In this document: piece by piece, positions 45,501-58,200 of the stretch
How the letters are laid out: every line of letters starts with the position of its first letter
Numbering within the stretch: the first letter of the stretch is position 1
Origin: Branchiostoma floridae
Taxonomy: Eukaryota > Chordata > Leptocardii > Amphioxiformes > Branchiostomatidae
Length of the DNA stretch: 64,000 nucleotides
NCBI RefSeq assembly: GCF_000003815.2
Contig: NC_049981.1
Span: 27,239,785-27,303,784, forward strand
Direction: 5' to 3'
Translations under genes and position numbers: made by a program
The notes under the pieces: model-generated
Told to the model about the DNA's origin: nothing
The model's database searches: none
The model's input: the letters and a program-made list of their open reading frames with translations, nothing else

Positions 45501-48500
45501 AACATATTGTTTTTGCTTTGTTTCTTCTTCTTTTCCGCACAAATAAGGTCAACGACCTGGACCAGACGGCTGTCACCATGGTAACCGGTAAAGTAGCAGG
45601 CACCATGTGGTGTTCGGTTACATAGTGTAGCAAATGTCAGATCTAGAGGGGCTCGGGTCACTACATTTAGAAATGTGTTCAAATAAGAATGAACAAAACA
45701 GTTGCCAGTGTTAGACTACAACATGTGAAGGTAACATTCTGTATTTGCTTGCAAATATTACCTTTCTAGTTTATTTTGCTTTTTGAACAGACGAGGACAA
45801 TGTGGCACTCACTCAAGTTAGTAACTTATTTTAACAGTGCCACATACAAAGCACAGACAGAAAGTAAAGGTAGTCTTTTTACCTGCCCAATTGAAGGCAG
45901 ATTTTTACACCTGGATGAAATGAGAAAGGTCATGTGGAGCATGCATAGTATTGAACTTGGGGCCCCTTGATTCAGGTCCCAACACTCTACCAGTTACGGC
46001 ACACACGACGCCATGCCATTGAAGTTTCTAGTGGGATGAAATTATCCTATAACATAATATGAAATATCTGTACCAATTGCCTCATACCAAATGGTATATT
46101 GTTGTGTCAATTATTCATCACAAGGCAAGGCATACCTGAAAATATTGGGTATAGCCAGTCTTGTTATGAGATCAGAACAGCAGCTAAAAAACATGTTATT
46201 AACAGTCTGTCTCCTGTTATTTATTCTTTCACCGGGCTAGGGGTGGGTACCAGTACAGAAAATTCAGGCCCAGGTACGGTCCAGGTACTGAAGATCAGGT
46301 CCACGTCCAGGTCCGGACCTGAGCTTGGATCTGATTGTCTGTGAAAACTTGTGAATGGGTGATACACAAGACAATGGTCCTTTTCACTTTGAAGGATTCT
46401 GTTAAGTGACTTCCACTGACGTTTTAAAATCCTATCTTCATGTTAACAACACTAACTTCGACCAAGTTTGACTGTAGAAACTGTAAAATGCATATCAACT
46501 CTCCTTTACTTTGCTCTTGCTATTTTCTTGGACCAGTAAGCCTCAAAACACGTGAACGCCTGCGAACATAATCTGTTCATTTTTTCAGGTCCGTTTTTTT
46601 CTGGACCAGTCCAACAAGAAAAAATTTGTTTTGTACCGGTACAATGTACCAGTATCCACCCCTACACAGGGCATATACTTCAGTTTGTTTGAAAACTACA
46701 TGTACAATTTGATATCAAACACTTCAAAATGTCACCCCAGAATGTGGCAGCTGCAACTTTACATAATTTTGCTAGAGGGCATTCCTCTATGAAACTATGA
46801 GCTTGGGAAGCATCCTGCTTGTAAGTACATGTACATGATTGCTTGAATATTCACACTTTTAACACAGGCTGGATTCTCCCCTGAGGAGTTGGAAGACTTA
46901 AGAACAGAACTGAAGCATCACCAGGAGAAGGTTGAAGAATATCAAATGATGGCCAACGAGATACCAGACTACAAAGGTGGGTACTTGCACATTTTTGCAC
47001 GAAAAATCACACCATTTTTAGTCAACCTCTATTGGTAATGTGCACCTATCTGCATTAACAACGGGTGAAAAAATTACCATTGTTTCAATATGTTCCTAAT
47101 GTAATTATTCTTGTAAAGTACTTACAACAGGTACTATAATAGTAGCATGGATTTGTTAGAGGCCCTATCTTATGGACCAAGAAGGTTAAAGAGCTCTCTT
47201 TGACCTCCTTGTCTGGACCAGGAATGTTACTTTGAATCTTTACTACTGTCACTGGAAAGGCTTGCAGGGCTAGGGGAATTCCATAGTGCACTAAACTTGT
47301 AAATACTTACATAGTAATCTATCTTCTCTGTCACAACCAGTGGAAGAGTAGCTTAACTGATCATTGAGTCTTTCACTTCCTTTTTGTGTATCACACTTCT
47401 TCTATATACTCTTGCATTTTTGATCATGTAATTTATGTATTTATGTATTTACATTGTATTGTACGCTCAGATATTCTACTTCCTACTCTCTCTGTAGAAA
47501 ACACCATTGAAGGAAGGGACAAGAATGTAGAGTTGAAGCAGAAGTTTAGGGAACTCCGAGACGATCTCGGCAAGCTGGATCTAAAGATATCTTCTGGGTA
47601 TAATGATGAGATGGACTTCAAAGAACCCAAAGTCAAGGAACTCTGGGCAGCCGCACTGAGGGGCAACTTCACGGATGATGAGCTTAAGTCTATCAAGGTG
47701 ATCTTGATTAGTGCATAGTATAAGTGATGAAAGAACATAGATTTAGAAAGTTTTTTGTACATAATCAATGCATTAGTGAATGAATGAAAGACCTTTATTG
47801 TACATTCATGCCTCGACGGGCTAGGTACAGGTCACTGATAACAGACATGACTGATAACAGAATAACAAACATATGAAAAAACAACAGGATACAATTTAAC
47901 TAGTTGAAGGTACTAAGCTAACAGGATGGTCGACATCTTCTCGCTTCTTTGTACAGGTGTAGATATAAGAACATATAATGTTTGATATACAGGGTTTGTC
48001 TAGGCGCATCAAAAATAGAAATTTATCCGTTGCATTAAGATGTTCAAAATATGGGAACTCTTTTCTGATATATTCATAAAGCACAATCTGTTCATTATGG
48101 TACAATTTACAGTGTAAAATAAAATGCTGTTCATCTTCTACATGTTGTAGATCACAAAATTGGCAGACGTATCAAGCTGATTTGTCTGTGACTCTCTGTA
48201 ACCTTCCTCAGAGAAATACTGACCTAGGTTCTACTCAGCACCACACGTTGCTGTAGTGAGAAGTAGAACCATGCAGTCAGTATTGCCCAGGACATTCACA
48301 GATGGTTACAAAAGTTTGGCTTGATACCATCCCAATGAAACTAATTACAGATGAAAGAGTGTAGCTTTAAGAATGGGTGCAGAATTTAACCTTTAATCTC
48401 TTACTTGTGGTTTGTGATTTTCCTCAAGTCATGCCATTAAGGTTTTAACCACATCATGTGTTTCAATATGCCAAACACTCACTGTTAAATTGAAATAAAG

Positions 48501-49189
48501 CAATTTTAAAATGTGTGCCCCTTTTTTTTACAAACATGATATACTCAATGCATGATAAATGCCACCTTTACAGGAGGAACTCAGTCATTTCCAGAAGAAG
48601 ATGGACAAACATTCCCACTACAAGCAGGCTCTGGTGGCATCTCAGCAGCAGAAGGAAGATGTTGGGAAGGAACAGTTTCCACAGGAAAAGCAGGCACGAC
48701 ACGCCGACCTTCTGGACAAAGTTAAGGATATAGGATACAAGGTAAGGTGTAATATTTATCTTATGAATGCTGGGATGATGGTTGCTACAAGGGATTTACT
48801 ATTTAGGGTCTGAAGCCTTTCAATATGAAAATAATATCAATAATTCTTAGAATAAGTATGACATCCAATAGCTATAGCCAAAATGTATGACATCTAAAAA
48901 TCAAAAGTGAGTCAAAACTGTGCAAGTGATCTACATAAGGACCATGTGCAAGTATTAAGATTCATTTCTATATGTAGTGACCACCCATTGACATAGACCA
49001 GATTTTATTAGTCCCCTGAGTGGTCGTCTTGGGCAGGTTTGACTGTAAAATGTGATTATAATAGTACTATTCCACAACATATGATCAAATTGCATAATCC
49101 TGTTGGCTTGTTTGCCCTTTCAGGTCAAGAAACACTACAAAGACCTTCATTACCGAATCAACAAGGAGCTGCCGATTGATGAGCTGTGA
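42546..49189 (+). CDS. LRPAP1: LRP receptor-associated protein (RAP), ER chaperone
   Basis: Seven coding exons: 42546-42719, 44325-44466, 45171-45319, 46868-46976, 47498-47697, 48574-48741, 49124-49189, all GT/AG and phase-consistent, 335 aa (human about 357). The protein opens with a signal peptide (MISSHFYVHLVLLVVCAQLC). Family blocks follow: LAELHSDLKLHEMEEFKWKK, DGEKEANL, KYGIDGGKY, LKHHQEKVEEYQ, EPKVKELWAAA, EELSHFQKKMDKHSHYK, and VKKHYKDLHYRI. It ends PIDEL-stop, a KDEL/HNEL-like ER-retrieval signal. RAP binds newly made LDL-receptor-family proteins in the ER and stops premature ligand binding, releasing them in the acidic Golgi. Introns 2, 3 and 5 hold transposon insertions. Polyadenylation signals are at 49751 and 50451. 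Confidence 0.95.
44601..45019. mobile_element. 419-bp foldback element with 9-bp target duplication
   Basis: Ends TAGCCTGGGTACCATCCGGA and its reverse complement continue to about 34 nt. A second nested hairpin (GGAATGGGTTCTAGAGCGCT against AGCGCTTGAGAACCCATTCC) fills the centre. GGTATCCAC occurs at 44592-44600 and 45020-45028. It is in LRPAP1 intron 2. A long minus-strand frame across it is a product of the palindrome. Confidence 0.87.
46238..46664. mobile_element. 427-bp hAT-type non-autonomous element
   Basis: Termini TAGGGGTGGGTACCAGTAC and, at the right, GTACCAGTATCCACCCCTA begin with the TAGGGGTG form common in hAT elements. The flanks CACCGGGC (46230-46237) and CACAGGGC (46665-46672) are an 8-bp target duplication with one change, as expected for hAT. 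It lies in LRPAP1 intron 3. Confidence 0.82.
47776..48172 (-). mobile_element. 5'-truncated non-LTR retrotransposon, ORF2 tail and 3' end
   Basis: On the minus strand a frame reads YVCQFCDLQHVEDEQHFILH, CKLYHNEQ, FPYFEHLNATDKFLFLMRLD and KKREDV, matching the CxxC...EDExHFxxxC cysteine motif and C-terminal tail of CR1/L2-like ORF2 proteins. It is followed by AATAAAGGTC and short ATTC repeats at the 3' end (about 47776-47800). Only the C-terminal tail remains. It lies in LRPAP1 intron 5. Confidence 0.8.
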
Positions 49190-50214
49190 GGAAGGGTACC
49201 TCAACAGCAATGCTGCTACAGGCTGAAGAACTTGGGACAGATATTCTATTGGCAATACAAAAATTAGACATCTCATAATTTCCTTTATAGGTCATCATGA
49301 AACACTAGAGAGATCTTCGGTGCCAAATGACTATGGGACAACTAATTGCCGAGCTGTGATAAAATTCTATCCATTACTAAATAGCTCAGACTTGCGCTTG
49401 ACATTACATCAATGAGAAAAAAAGGATTTATAAAATGAAAGGGTCTTTTACTGTCTCTCTGTTCTTCTGATGTCAAAGAACAGCCATAAAAATGTAACAA
49501 GGAGCTGAAATTGTGTTTAAAAACAAATGTTACCATGTATATATGATTGAGAAGTCCATTCAGCACAAATGTTGGAAAACTTAGATTTGATCATCTTAAA
49601 GGAAAATGAGAAATTCATGATGTAATTCATGATGCTAATCATTAAAAAACAATGGACCAAGGGAAATTTTGGCACTGGTTTCTCACAGCCTTATCACATA
49701 AGTAGTCCAGAATGTACAATCAATATCCACAGAGTATCTTTTTAAAGGACAATAAACAAGCTTTAATTTCCAATGATACATAATGCAATTGATTAAGTAT
49801 TCACAGAAATATGATCAGCTGAAATCAACTTTTTGAACACACTGTTTTGATCTAAAACAACTGAAGGAGCTTACAAGGGTAGATATAGAACTGTCATATA
49901 GAACTGTCATTTACATCTGTAACCATTTTAGGATAGTTAGAAAAATTGATTATTGTGTCATCATTGAATAAGCATGAGTCAAAAGTCTATTGGCAGAGTT
50001 TATGGTGTTATTTTTAATGCAGTATAGCCTGCAATGCATGACATTGTGTTATTATTTTTATTACCCACTTCAGTAATCAACTCAAGGCATGATTCAGGAC
50101 TGATTATCATGATACTAAATTTTGTTACTGAAGACTAAAAGGGCTGTGTACTGATACAGCGGTAATGACATTCACTTAAGTGTTCTTATTTGAATCTCTC
50201 ATGCACATTGAAGA

Positions 50215-50397
50215 TACAGTCAAACCTGTCTATAGTGGCCACACAAAGGACAAGAAATGTGGCCACTATAGAGAAAATGCTGATCAACTGACCATGAGCA
50301 ATAAGTTACACAAGGTTTCAGTACCCACTGATCTGACCGACAAAAAGTGACCGCAATGGCCAGGTGACAGCTAATATTTGATACAGGTTTGACTGTA
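50215..50397. mobile_element. MITE with TACAGTCAAACCTG ends
   Basis: Left end TACAGTCAAACCTGTCTATA GTGGCCAC and right end GATACAGGTTTGACTGTA, with an internal palindrome around GTGGCCAC(T)ATAG. Partial relatives lie near 3694-3880 in the lectin gene and 48976-49050 in LRPAP1 (both with CATAGACCAGATTTTAT and TCCCCTGAGTGGT). Confidence 0.75.
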
Positions 50398-50656
50398 TTA
50401 TCAAAGTATGCAGTTTTTGGTCTGAGTAAATTCTACTTTGTCACAAATGAAATAAAAGATAACAAAGACTCTTCAATTTTTTTTTAAACAAATGGCTAGT
50501 AGAGATATTCTTATTGACACAGGTGTTATCAAAGATAGAAATGTTTGTAGTGTGTTAAACTTTAAAGACTGTTTTTGGTATAGGTACTGTTCTGGACCTT
50601 AATCTCTGGACTTTAATTCACCTGTACTGTGACATGATTTAAGATTTTCTGTAACC

Positions 50657-50866
50657 CTAGTTCACCTTTATCCCCAGGGTACCATATATCCATTTGTTTT
50701 TAAATAGGGTATTTACTTGTGATATCAAGTTGACAGATGGTGGTTTCAAACTGCAATATTTTCATAATATTGTAATTCAAATCCACAGTGCTGATTTGAT
50801 ATCCCTTAATACCAGTTCTTAATAAAAACAAGAGATCTAGGTTACCCAGATAAAGGTGAACTATAG
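50657..50866. mobile_element. MITE family B, full copy in intergenic DNA
   Basis: Left end CTAGTTCACCTTTATCCCCA, right end ...AGATAAAGGTGAACTATAG. The interior carries GATATCAAGTTGACAG and TTTCAAACTGCAATATTTTC, matching the lectin-intron copies. It lies downstream of LRPAP1. Confidence 0.78.
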
Positions 50867-52251
50867 TTACCAGTACACAGCCTTATGGAGGAACTATTGT
50901 TGAAGATTTGACCAATTGTATTCAAGATGTTGGAATGATAACTGCTTTCATTCCACTATCAATGTAAGTGTCAGCTGTCTATGATGTACATGATGATAGT
51001 TGTGTTGATTCCTTGGATAGTAACAAATGTCATTTGCCATTCCAGATGTAGTATATTGAAGTACTTGTTCACATTTTTAAGAGACAAGCAGGGTATCTCC
51101 ACAACTTTGTTGTTGGGATACATTAAACTTTGTTTAATGCCTTGATGTCAAAAATAATGATTTTATAATTTTTTGTTGCCAATGACATATATGATATTGT
51201 GAGATTTTAAGCTTTGCAGGATGCAGGAATATTTACGACTTGTGTTATCATGTATTTATATAGTCCAACCACACATTTTCCGTTGTTTTCTCTAATTGGC
51301 AATTTGGTAGAAAATAATTGCCACATTAGCAGACTATTTAAGACTATTAGATTTAGAAACCTGGTAAAATAAAAATTAAAAAAAACAGCACATAAGAATA
51401 AAACAAACAAACAAAGCCACTACTAAAGGAGGCTGAGAAACGTGCAGGACTATTAGATACTAGTGGATTGACAAATTTTGTCTGGGGTTGACCTTAGAAC
51501 TCAGTTTTTGGTAATTTGATTATCATTCGCTGTCCTTTGAGCTTGAGTGAGCACCACCCTCCCCCTCCAAAAGAAATCATGACTCAGGCGCAGTATTGAA
51601 TCTAACATTACCCCTTTGACCTTGTTGCCCCAAGGACATTTAGATGTTGTCCTTAAGATTTTAAATCTCCACCGCACCTCCAGCTGGCGTCGATACAGGC
51701 GCCTGACCTGTCTCAGCTGGCCCTGTCGGACTCTCTTCTGCCCGTTGCTTTCTAGCCCCAAAGATCTCCGGAGGAATTAAAACAGTTCTTCCAAGTCTAG
51801 CATGACAATTAAGGCTCCAGCACTTGCATCCTAGTGTGGCATCTGCCCTACTAGTATTCCATCTCCAGTTCCGCTCCTCTGATCGCTTCCAGGACTGGAG
51901 TTAGTCTAAGGAAAGGATGGAAGCCAGGCTGGGATAGGAAACAAATTTCGCGCCAAATCTTGCCCCTTCTTGTTGACCTTTGTCACATAGCCGTCGGGAA
52001 CTGCGCTGTTCTATTGGTGAAAATCCGTCACATGACCCGATCAGGAAGTGGGCTACCAAAAACTTTTCCAGTTCCTCCAAACTTGAAGCGTGCGGACAGA
52101 TTCGTGGAAATTGTGGCCTTTTTCCACAGCATGGTTGTACATGGGGGTAAAAATAAGTCACCAACGAAAAATGGGTTGTTGAGTAAGGGAATTTGATCTC
52201 ATTCTTAGCCGTGGAACGCAGTTTGGGGACGTGAGATAATTTTCCAGTCAC

Positions 52252-52259
52252 TTCCTGGT
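52252..52259 (+). promoter_or_regulatory. ETS-type motif just upstream of the BCAP-like start
   Basis: ACTTCCTG (reverse complement CAGGAAGT) lies about 20 nt upstream of the ATG, and CAGGAAGTGG occurs again near 52040. ETS-family factors often act at TATA-less promoters of haematopoietic and signalling genes. This is a motif match only. Confidence 0.35.
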
Positions 52260-52276
52260 CCGAGTTTACTGCCAGG

Positions 52277-55200
52277 ATGGCGGGTGCTGGAGGTAAGAGT
52301 TCCTCTTTAACTTGTATATTTGCCCAAGCAGTAATTTTACTGTAAACGTAAGAAACTAATAGTTTGTGTTGGAGACAACCAATCACCCAACTGTTGGTTC
52401 GTTGTAGCAGTTGCAGTATTTCAGTTGTTCAGTATTTAAATCAACCTCCTTGGTATTTATGCAGTAAATCACTTAAGATGAATATCTTATCCCAGTTGGA
52501 CAACCGGTACCTGTTACAGTGTTAACATGCATTGGCATAATACCGGTAGTAAGACTTATACCGGTAGATTAAAAATACTGGAACTTAAAGAGATCTACTC
52601 ATGCAACAATAGTTATTTCTGAGCTGTGCACACTTCAGACATCTAGGTGTCCAATACACCATTTACAAAGCATCGATAACAATGCATTCGAAGACAACAA
52701 GGCCAAAAGTTTTCAGTATACTTTTTTTTAAATTTCGGGGTAGGTAGCTCGTCGTGGGACGAACACACTGTCACATTCATTGCCAAATTTATATAGATCA
52801 TAATTACACATGCTCACGGCACAAGACGAACATGATTCAACAACAATCTTGAATTTCTGTTGGTGACCTGCCTGTGTGAAAATCAACTCGCCCCGAACGG
52901 TTCGGGCCGGTCCGAGGGCAGTCCGCACGGTCCGCCTACGTGAAAGCCGTCCGGCCCGCGAGGCTGCCGGTCCGCGCGCCGGGCGGTGAACCGTCATTAA
53001 GTGGTTCAGCACGTTCGGCAGTTCAGGACCGCCGGACGCTTCGGGCGCCGTAAAACACTTAGAAAAAATTGCCGCCGCCCGGCCAAATTTTGTCTAAGTC
53101 CCTAAATTGTATGAAGCCGTGCGACAGCGCCCCCTTCCGTACACTAAGCGCAGCGACCAGAAGAGCGATAAAGTCCGTAGGTGAGACTATTAGACATTGT
53201 TAGAGGCATGCATTACGTCCATTATTGCGGGGCAACAGCCAGAGCGGGCGAACACTAATAGTAATAGCGTTGCACTTTCGCCTGAACAATACTATGAAAA
53301 TAAAATTTAAAAATGAGATTTTTCTACCTTCACATCTACAACTTTTCTTCTATACTATTTTGGCCGCGACTAATGAATGGGTGACGTGTTTTCTTGTACA
53401 TATTCGTTCATTAATTTATATAGTCACCACGCACGGCTATCTGAAGTGAAGAGTAGAGTATAATACGATACTCAATAGAGTAGCAAAACGAACTGATGGG
53501 TCTTCTACAAGTTCTAGTAAAGTTTACATACACTTATAAAATGCTGTTCATTTTCCAATTTCCAGCTTACACTGTGTTGAGTCACCCTTTGAAGAATCTG
53601 CTCCGCTACTCAGTGCAGTTTTTCTGCATATGCGAGCGTTGCTCGGAAAGCCGACTGTTCCGTGCGCGAGATGATTTTGGCAAATACGGCCATCCCAGTT
53701 CCAGGCCGCACCCGCGGAAATAAACAGCGGGTTGATTGACATCCCGCCTGTGAGGCGCACGTGAGCGGCGCTCTGGTGGTCTTCCCTCCTCACATTGGCT
53801 GTTGCCATGGCGCCATGCTGGCGGCAGCCGTTTGATTTGTACAGTATGAGACAATCTATTTACTGGCTAGCCAATCGCTACGATTTGTACGAAATGAGCC
53901 GGAGACGTCGATTTTCACTGCACATAATGAGCCACATGATTGGTTGTAAGAAACTGCAACTGAAATCCTATGCCCCACTATCAAGTTTCTTGGAAATTCA
54001 TCCGAATATGCCGAGCCAAAACACGCTGTTCAACCACGACCCCCCTGGTCGTCAATAAGAACTTTTAAACATTCGCAGAAATGTGACAAAGGAGAAATTT
54101 TACGATAAATATAAGTGATTCAGACAATGCCAAAATTCTCGCAGTTACATTGGCACATTTTGCGACGTAATTTAGGTTGTGGGCCCTGTCCGAGTTTTAT
54201 GGACGGGAAAATAAGGCCCAATCTATACACAGTTTTTACCGATATCGGTGGATGTGTCGGGAGGGATCTGGAACGCTGGCCGCGGGACACCCGTGGCGCT
54301 TGCAGTCATAAACAGCTATATAGCCTAATGAGCCCGCGTTGTATGCTAATGAGCCTTCCCGAAGTCGGGACACATCTACACGCGCGCGGAAGCTGTCGGG
54401 GACCCCTGCTAAGCTATCGGGGACCCCTGCTAAGCTTTCGTACGAATGGTCCGGACCTTTCGGGAGAAATTTTCCCGATATCGTAATGGCGATATAGCAG
54501 TTCCATCTAGACGATGAAAAAAAGCTGTCGGCGAATGGTTGTAGGCTCGCCGATATCGGGAAAAACTGTGTGTAGATCGTGCCTTAGTCTGGGAGAACTG
54601 CGACAAATGCCTGTTTATGGTCCTGCATGCCGGGCGGTCTAATGAAGTCGACTTGCTCTGACTTGCAGGAATGTGGCAGTTTGGATTGTCCATCACGCCC
54701 ATGCGGCGTTGAGTGCACGGATCACACCTACATGTTTACCCTCTCGACGTACCAGTCTTTCCATCGCATCTCGTACACCAATGCCGTGCATGCAGCATAT
54801 AAAATCTTTGTTGACACGACAAAAGTAAAGCGACTTTGTCAGGTCTATAACTTAATATACATATGAATATCTATAGGAACATAATGAATAAGTTTTTGTT
54901 ACGAAATCTGTTCTTATGAATATGTTTTAGTCCTGTTTCTGTTTGTCTCTTTATTTTTCTCTAGCGGTAAATGAGAAAAACGTAACAGCAGATTATTAGA
55001 CCTTGTGGATAGTCACGCAGTGGCATGGCGAATTACAATTCGGCACTCCGTATTTCGTTTCTAACTCACACGAACGCTACATTCTCCACTCTGCTGCACT
55101 GTTTGATTTGCTAACTACATTGCCCGCGCCTATAGAACCGTTGTCTTCCAAACGCAGTGCAGCAAAGTACTATAAGAAGAATAAAAGACAATACTATTGT

Positions 55201-58200
55201 AGGTCACCATGGCACAAGTTTTCACCGGTGCACCACACACCCCGGGATTGATCATGCTTGCACTGCGTTAAAACGGGCGGAGAAAAGTTTAACAGATCTC
55301 TAGACCACCATTGTTCTCTGTAGAACTAATCTTTCTACCCTAGGATTAAATAATTGTCCCTGGCGCTTTACAAATAGGACGACATTGAGTAGCTCTACGT
55401 TTCCAATGATTGTCATGGTACCAAGCGGCGATTCTGTCCAAATGTGCAATGATACGGGAGACAATTTTGGAAACGTATTTAGTATCTTTATTACCTTTCA
55501 TGACGTCCGGCATTACCTCGCCTTGTGGACAATACCTAACATGATTTGTGAAGTGCAATATATTTTAAATGTTTCTCACTTTCTAAAATTTCCACCACCG
55601 TTTGGAGTCAAAGCGCAGGCTTTGGCCGAAGAGGATTTTTTTTTGCGAGTCGTACCAGTTGGAGCACCTGTTGGACGACCTGACTACCGGTAACTTTGCA
55701 GCGAGACTTCAATCGAGTTTTGGTCCTCTGAATTATCTAAAACTTGTTGATTTTGACCAGTAATATTCCCCTTGACATTATATGAAGAAAGTGGGACTAA
55801 AAACAAGTGCAGTGCTGTGTCACGCTGGAGTACAGTATCCAAAACAGGGCACGGGTAACGGTTAGCCGAACATCTAACGCCACCATTTTACATGAATAAT
55901 CAATGACTTATTTTCTTGTTAGAAGGGTTAGAACTACTTTATCATATTGACCTGTAATTAGCTTGAGGAGCACAAATGTACAATAAATTCGAAAATATAT
56001 TACTCGTTAGTCGAAGCGACGACCGGATAAAGAAACGCCGTGGATGGCAGGATGGCTGCATCCACGTTACCCTTACAGAAGGAGAGACTATGCACTACCC
56101 GTGCATCGCAAATCATTCAGTAGTGATAGGGGTTGGGGATGGTGACGCACAATCTACGGGTCGGTGTCATGTTCCCCTGAGAAATTTGGACGCTTCATCT
56201 TTCGTAATATGAAAGGTTAGACTTAGAGAACTGCCCTGGATCGGGCCAGGGACAGGCGGATCTCAGGACACGCAACAGTGCCTCCCGAACCGTTCTGAAC
56301 GTTCGGACCGGCTATCACGATTATTGTCAGCAGGGTGTCAAGCTTGAAAGACTCCCCTGTCTGCCCCTGGGGATAACATGAGCATTGCGCGTGCGTCGCG
56401 GTCATTTCAAATTGAAAACTCATCAGCAAACCGTTTCCTGATGTCCTGTGTTATTTTTCCGCTTTTTAGTCTTAAACTAAGGCTAAATGTACAGACTATC
56501 ATGGATAAGTTGGAAGAGGTGTCGCGTGAGGGGTTTGTACGTTGTCGTTTCGGGTCAGGATGCATCAAACTGCCATGGAGAGATGGAAAAGGACTAGCAA
56601 CACAAACAATTTGTGTGGAATTATGTTCTGATGCTGTTCCAACCGACTGCCGAAACTTCCGTGGAATACGAACGGACTGGAATACAAACATCCCTTCTTG
56701 TTCAAGACTGAACTGGTAAGAAACTGTTTTACATCGTTAAGCTGTGTTACCAAGTGTGTTAGATGTGAAATTATCAACAGCACAGTCAGAATCCTGGCTA
56801 ACTGAAGTATCCATGTATTTTTTCCGCACTTACTGGGACTCCTGTGGGCTGTATTATGCACAATGTTGTTTCAGCGCCCATTTTCGTGGAAACACAGTAG
56901 TATGATGACGTAATTTTCACTTGTTGCAGCAAAGAGGAAGTCATGTTTCCACGTACCGTTGCAAATTATATCATAAATATAACCTTCTCGGCGAAGATAA
57001 TGATGTGATTATGATCGTCTTACAATTTCCGCATACACCACTGATCGGAGGTAATTTTAAATCCATGACGAAGGTAACGAAGTTGTTTCCTCAATGTCCC
57101 GGGTTCGATAAAACCTCCCTGGTTGGGGGCAACGTTCTCACGGGTCGGACATGTCGGAGCCAGGCGGATCTCTGGACACGCCACAGTAAATCCCGAACCG
57201 TTTGAACCGTTCGGACGGGCTATCGGGATTATTGTCAGCAGGGAGTCAAGCTTTAGAAACTCGCCTGCCTGCCCCTGGGGATAAAACCTGTGAAATTCCA
57301 GCGAAGTTGTTTTCTTCTCTGTACTTCAGTAAGTGTATCTTGGTTGTGTACATGCCCAATGCTGTGTAACGACTAAACGCACAGAACAAAGACTAAACTG
57401 TAGACTAAGCGTAATCTGAATTAGCACGTCAGGTGTCCATATCCATGCTTCATATAGAGTAGAGAGAGTAGAGTACAACTACAACTGAAAAATATTAATA
57501 TCAACGTTCCATAGAATTACTTCTCCTCACCATGGCATACTAGTAACTTCCTCCCAAGGACGTTATATCCATGTCCTCACGAGCGGAATTTCCTCGACAA
57601 TAATCCTCCCGTTTAATATTGTTCCTCCTTACCAACTTTTCAAAAAGCGTTTATTTACTTGTGCCGCAAGTAAAGATTTCGCCTGCTATTCACACATGTG
57701 CCTTTGACGGGCATAAAAATCTATCAAGCGATGTGAAAGTTGAAACGTCTACGGCGTAGGTTAACAATAATCCTCTAGGGTGACGTCTTTTAATCTCTAC
57801 TCATTCAATCAACATTGTATGATAACACTCGTGGTACTTCTGAAGCCTTCTGAATATCGTTGATTTTACAAAAGTTAATGAAATCACATGCACAATAACT
57901 ATACACTAGAGACAAGCAGATTTTACATCCTATTTGCTTTGCTGAATAATTTAAGTAGATTCTAGACTTACGGCCGAAGCTCAAAGGTGCGGCCGGACGT
58001 TGGTGATTTTGCCAAACTTCCAGAAATTGGAGACCCGTTGTAGTGTGACATTTTGATTACTGCCCTACGAATCGGTCTGGTAGGCGGTTGTCCCCGGAGA
58101 CCAGTTTTGCTGGGATTAGGACAGAAGGAAAGCTTTACGGGAACACCGGCCAGTCTTGTCAAAAGTCGCTTACAAGTGCGCAAAGTAAATTTACTGACGA

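Larger units (their letters stand above)
49757..52200. other. Intergenic between LRPAP1 and BCAP-like gene
   Basis: Contains the MITEs at 50215-50397 and 50657-50866 and LRPAP1's second polyadenylation signal at 50451. The minus-strand frame 51501-51761 is basic and low in complexity and I do not accept it as a gene. Confidence 0.55.
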
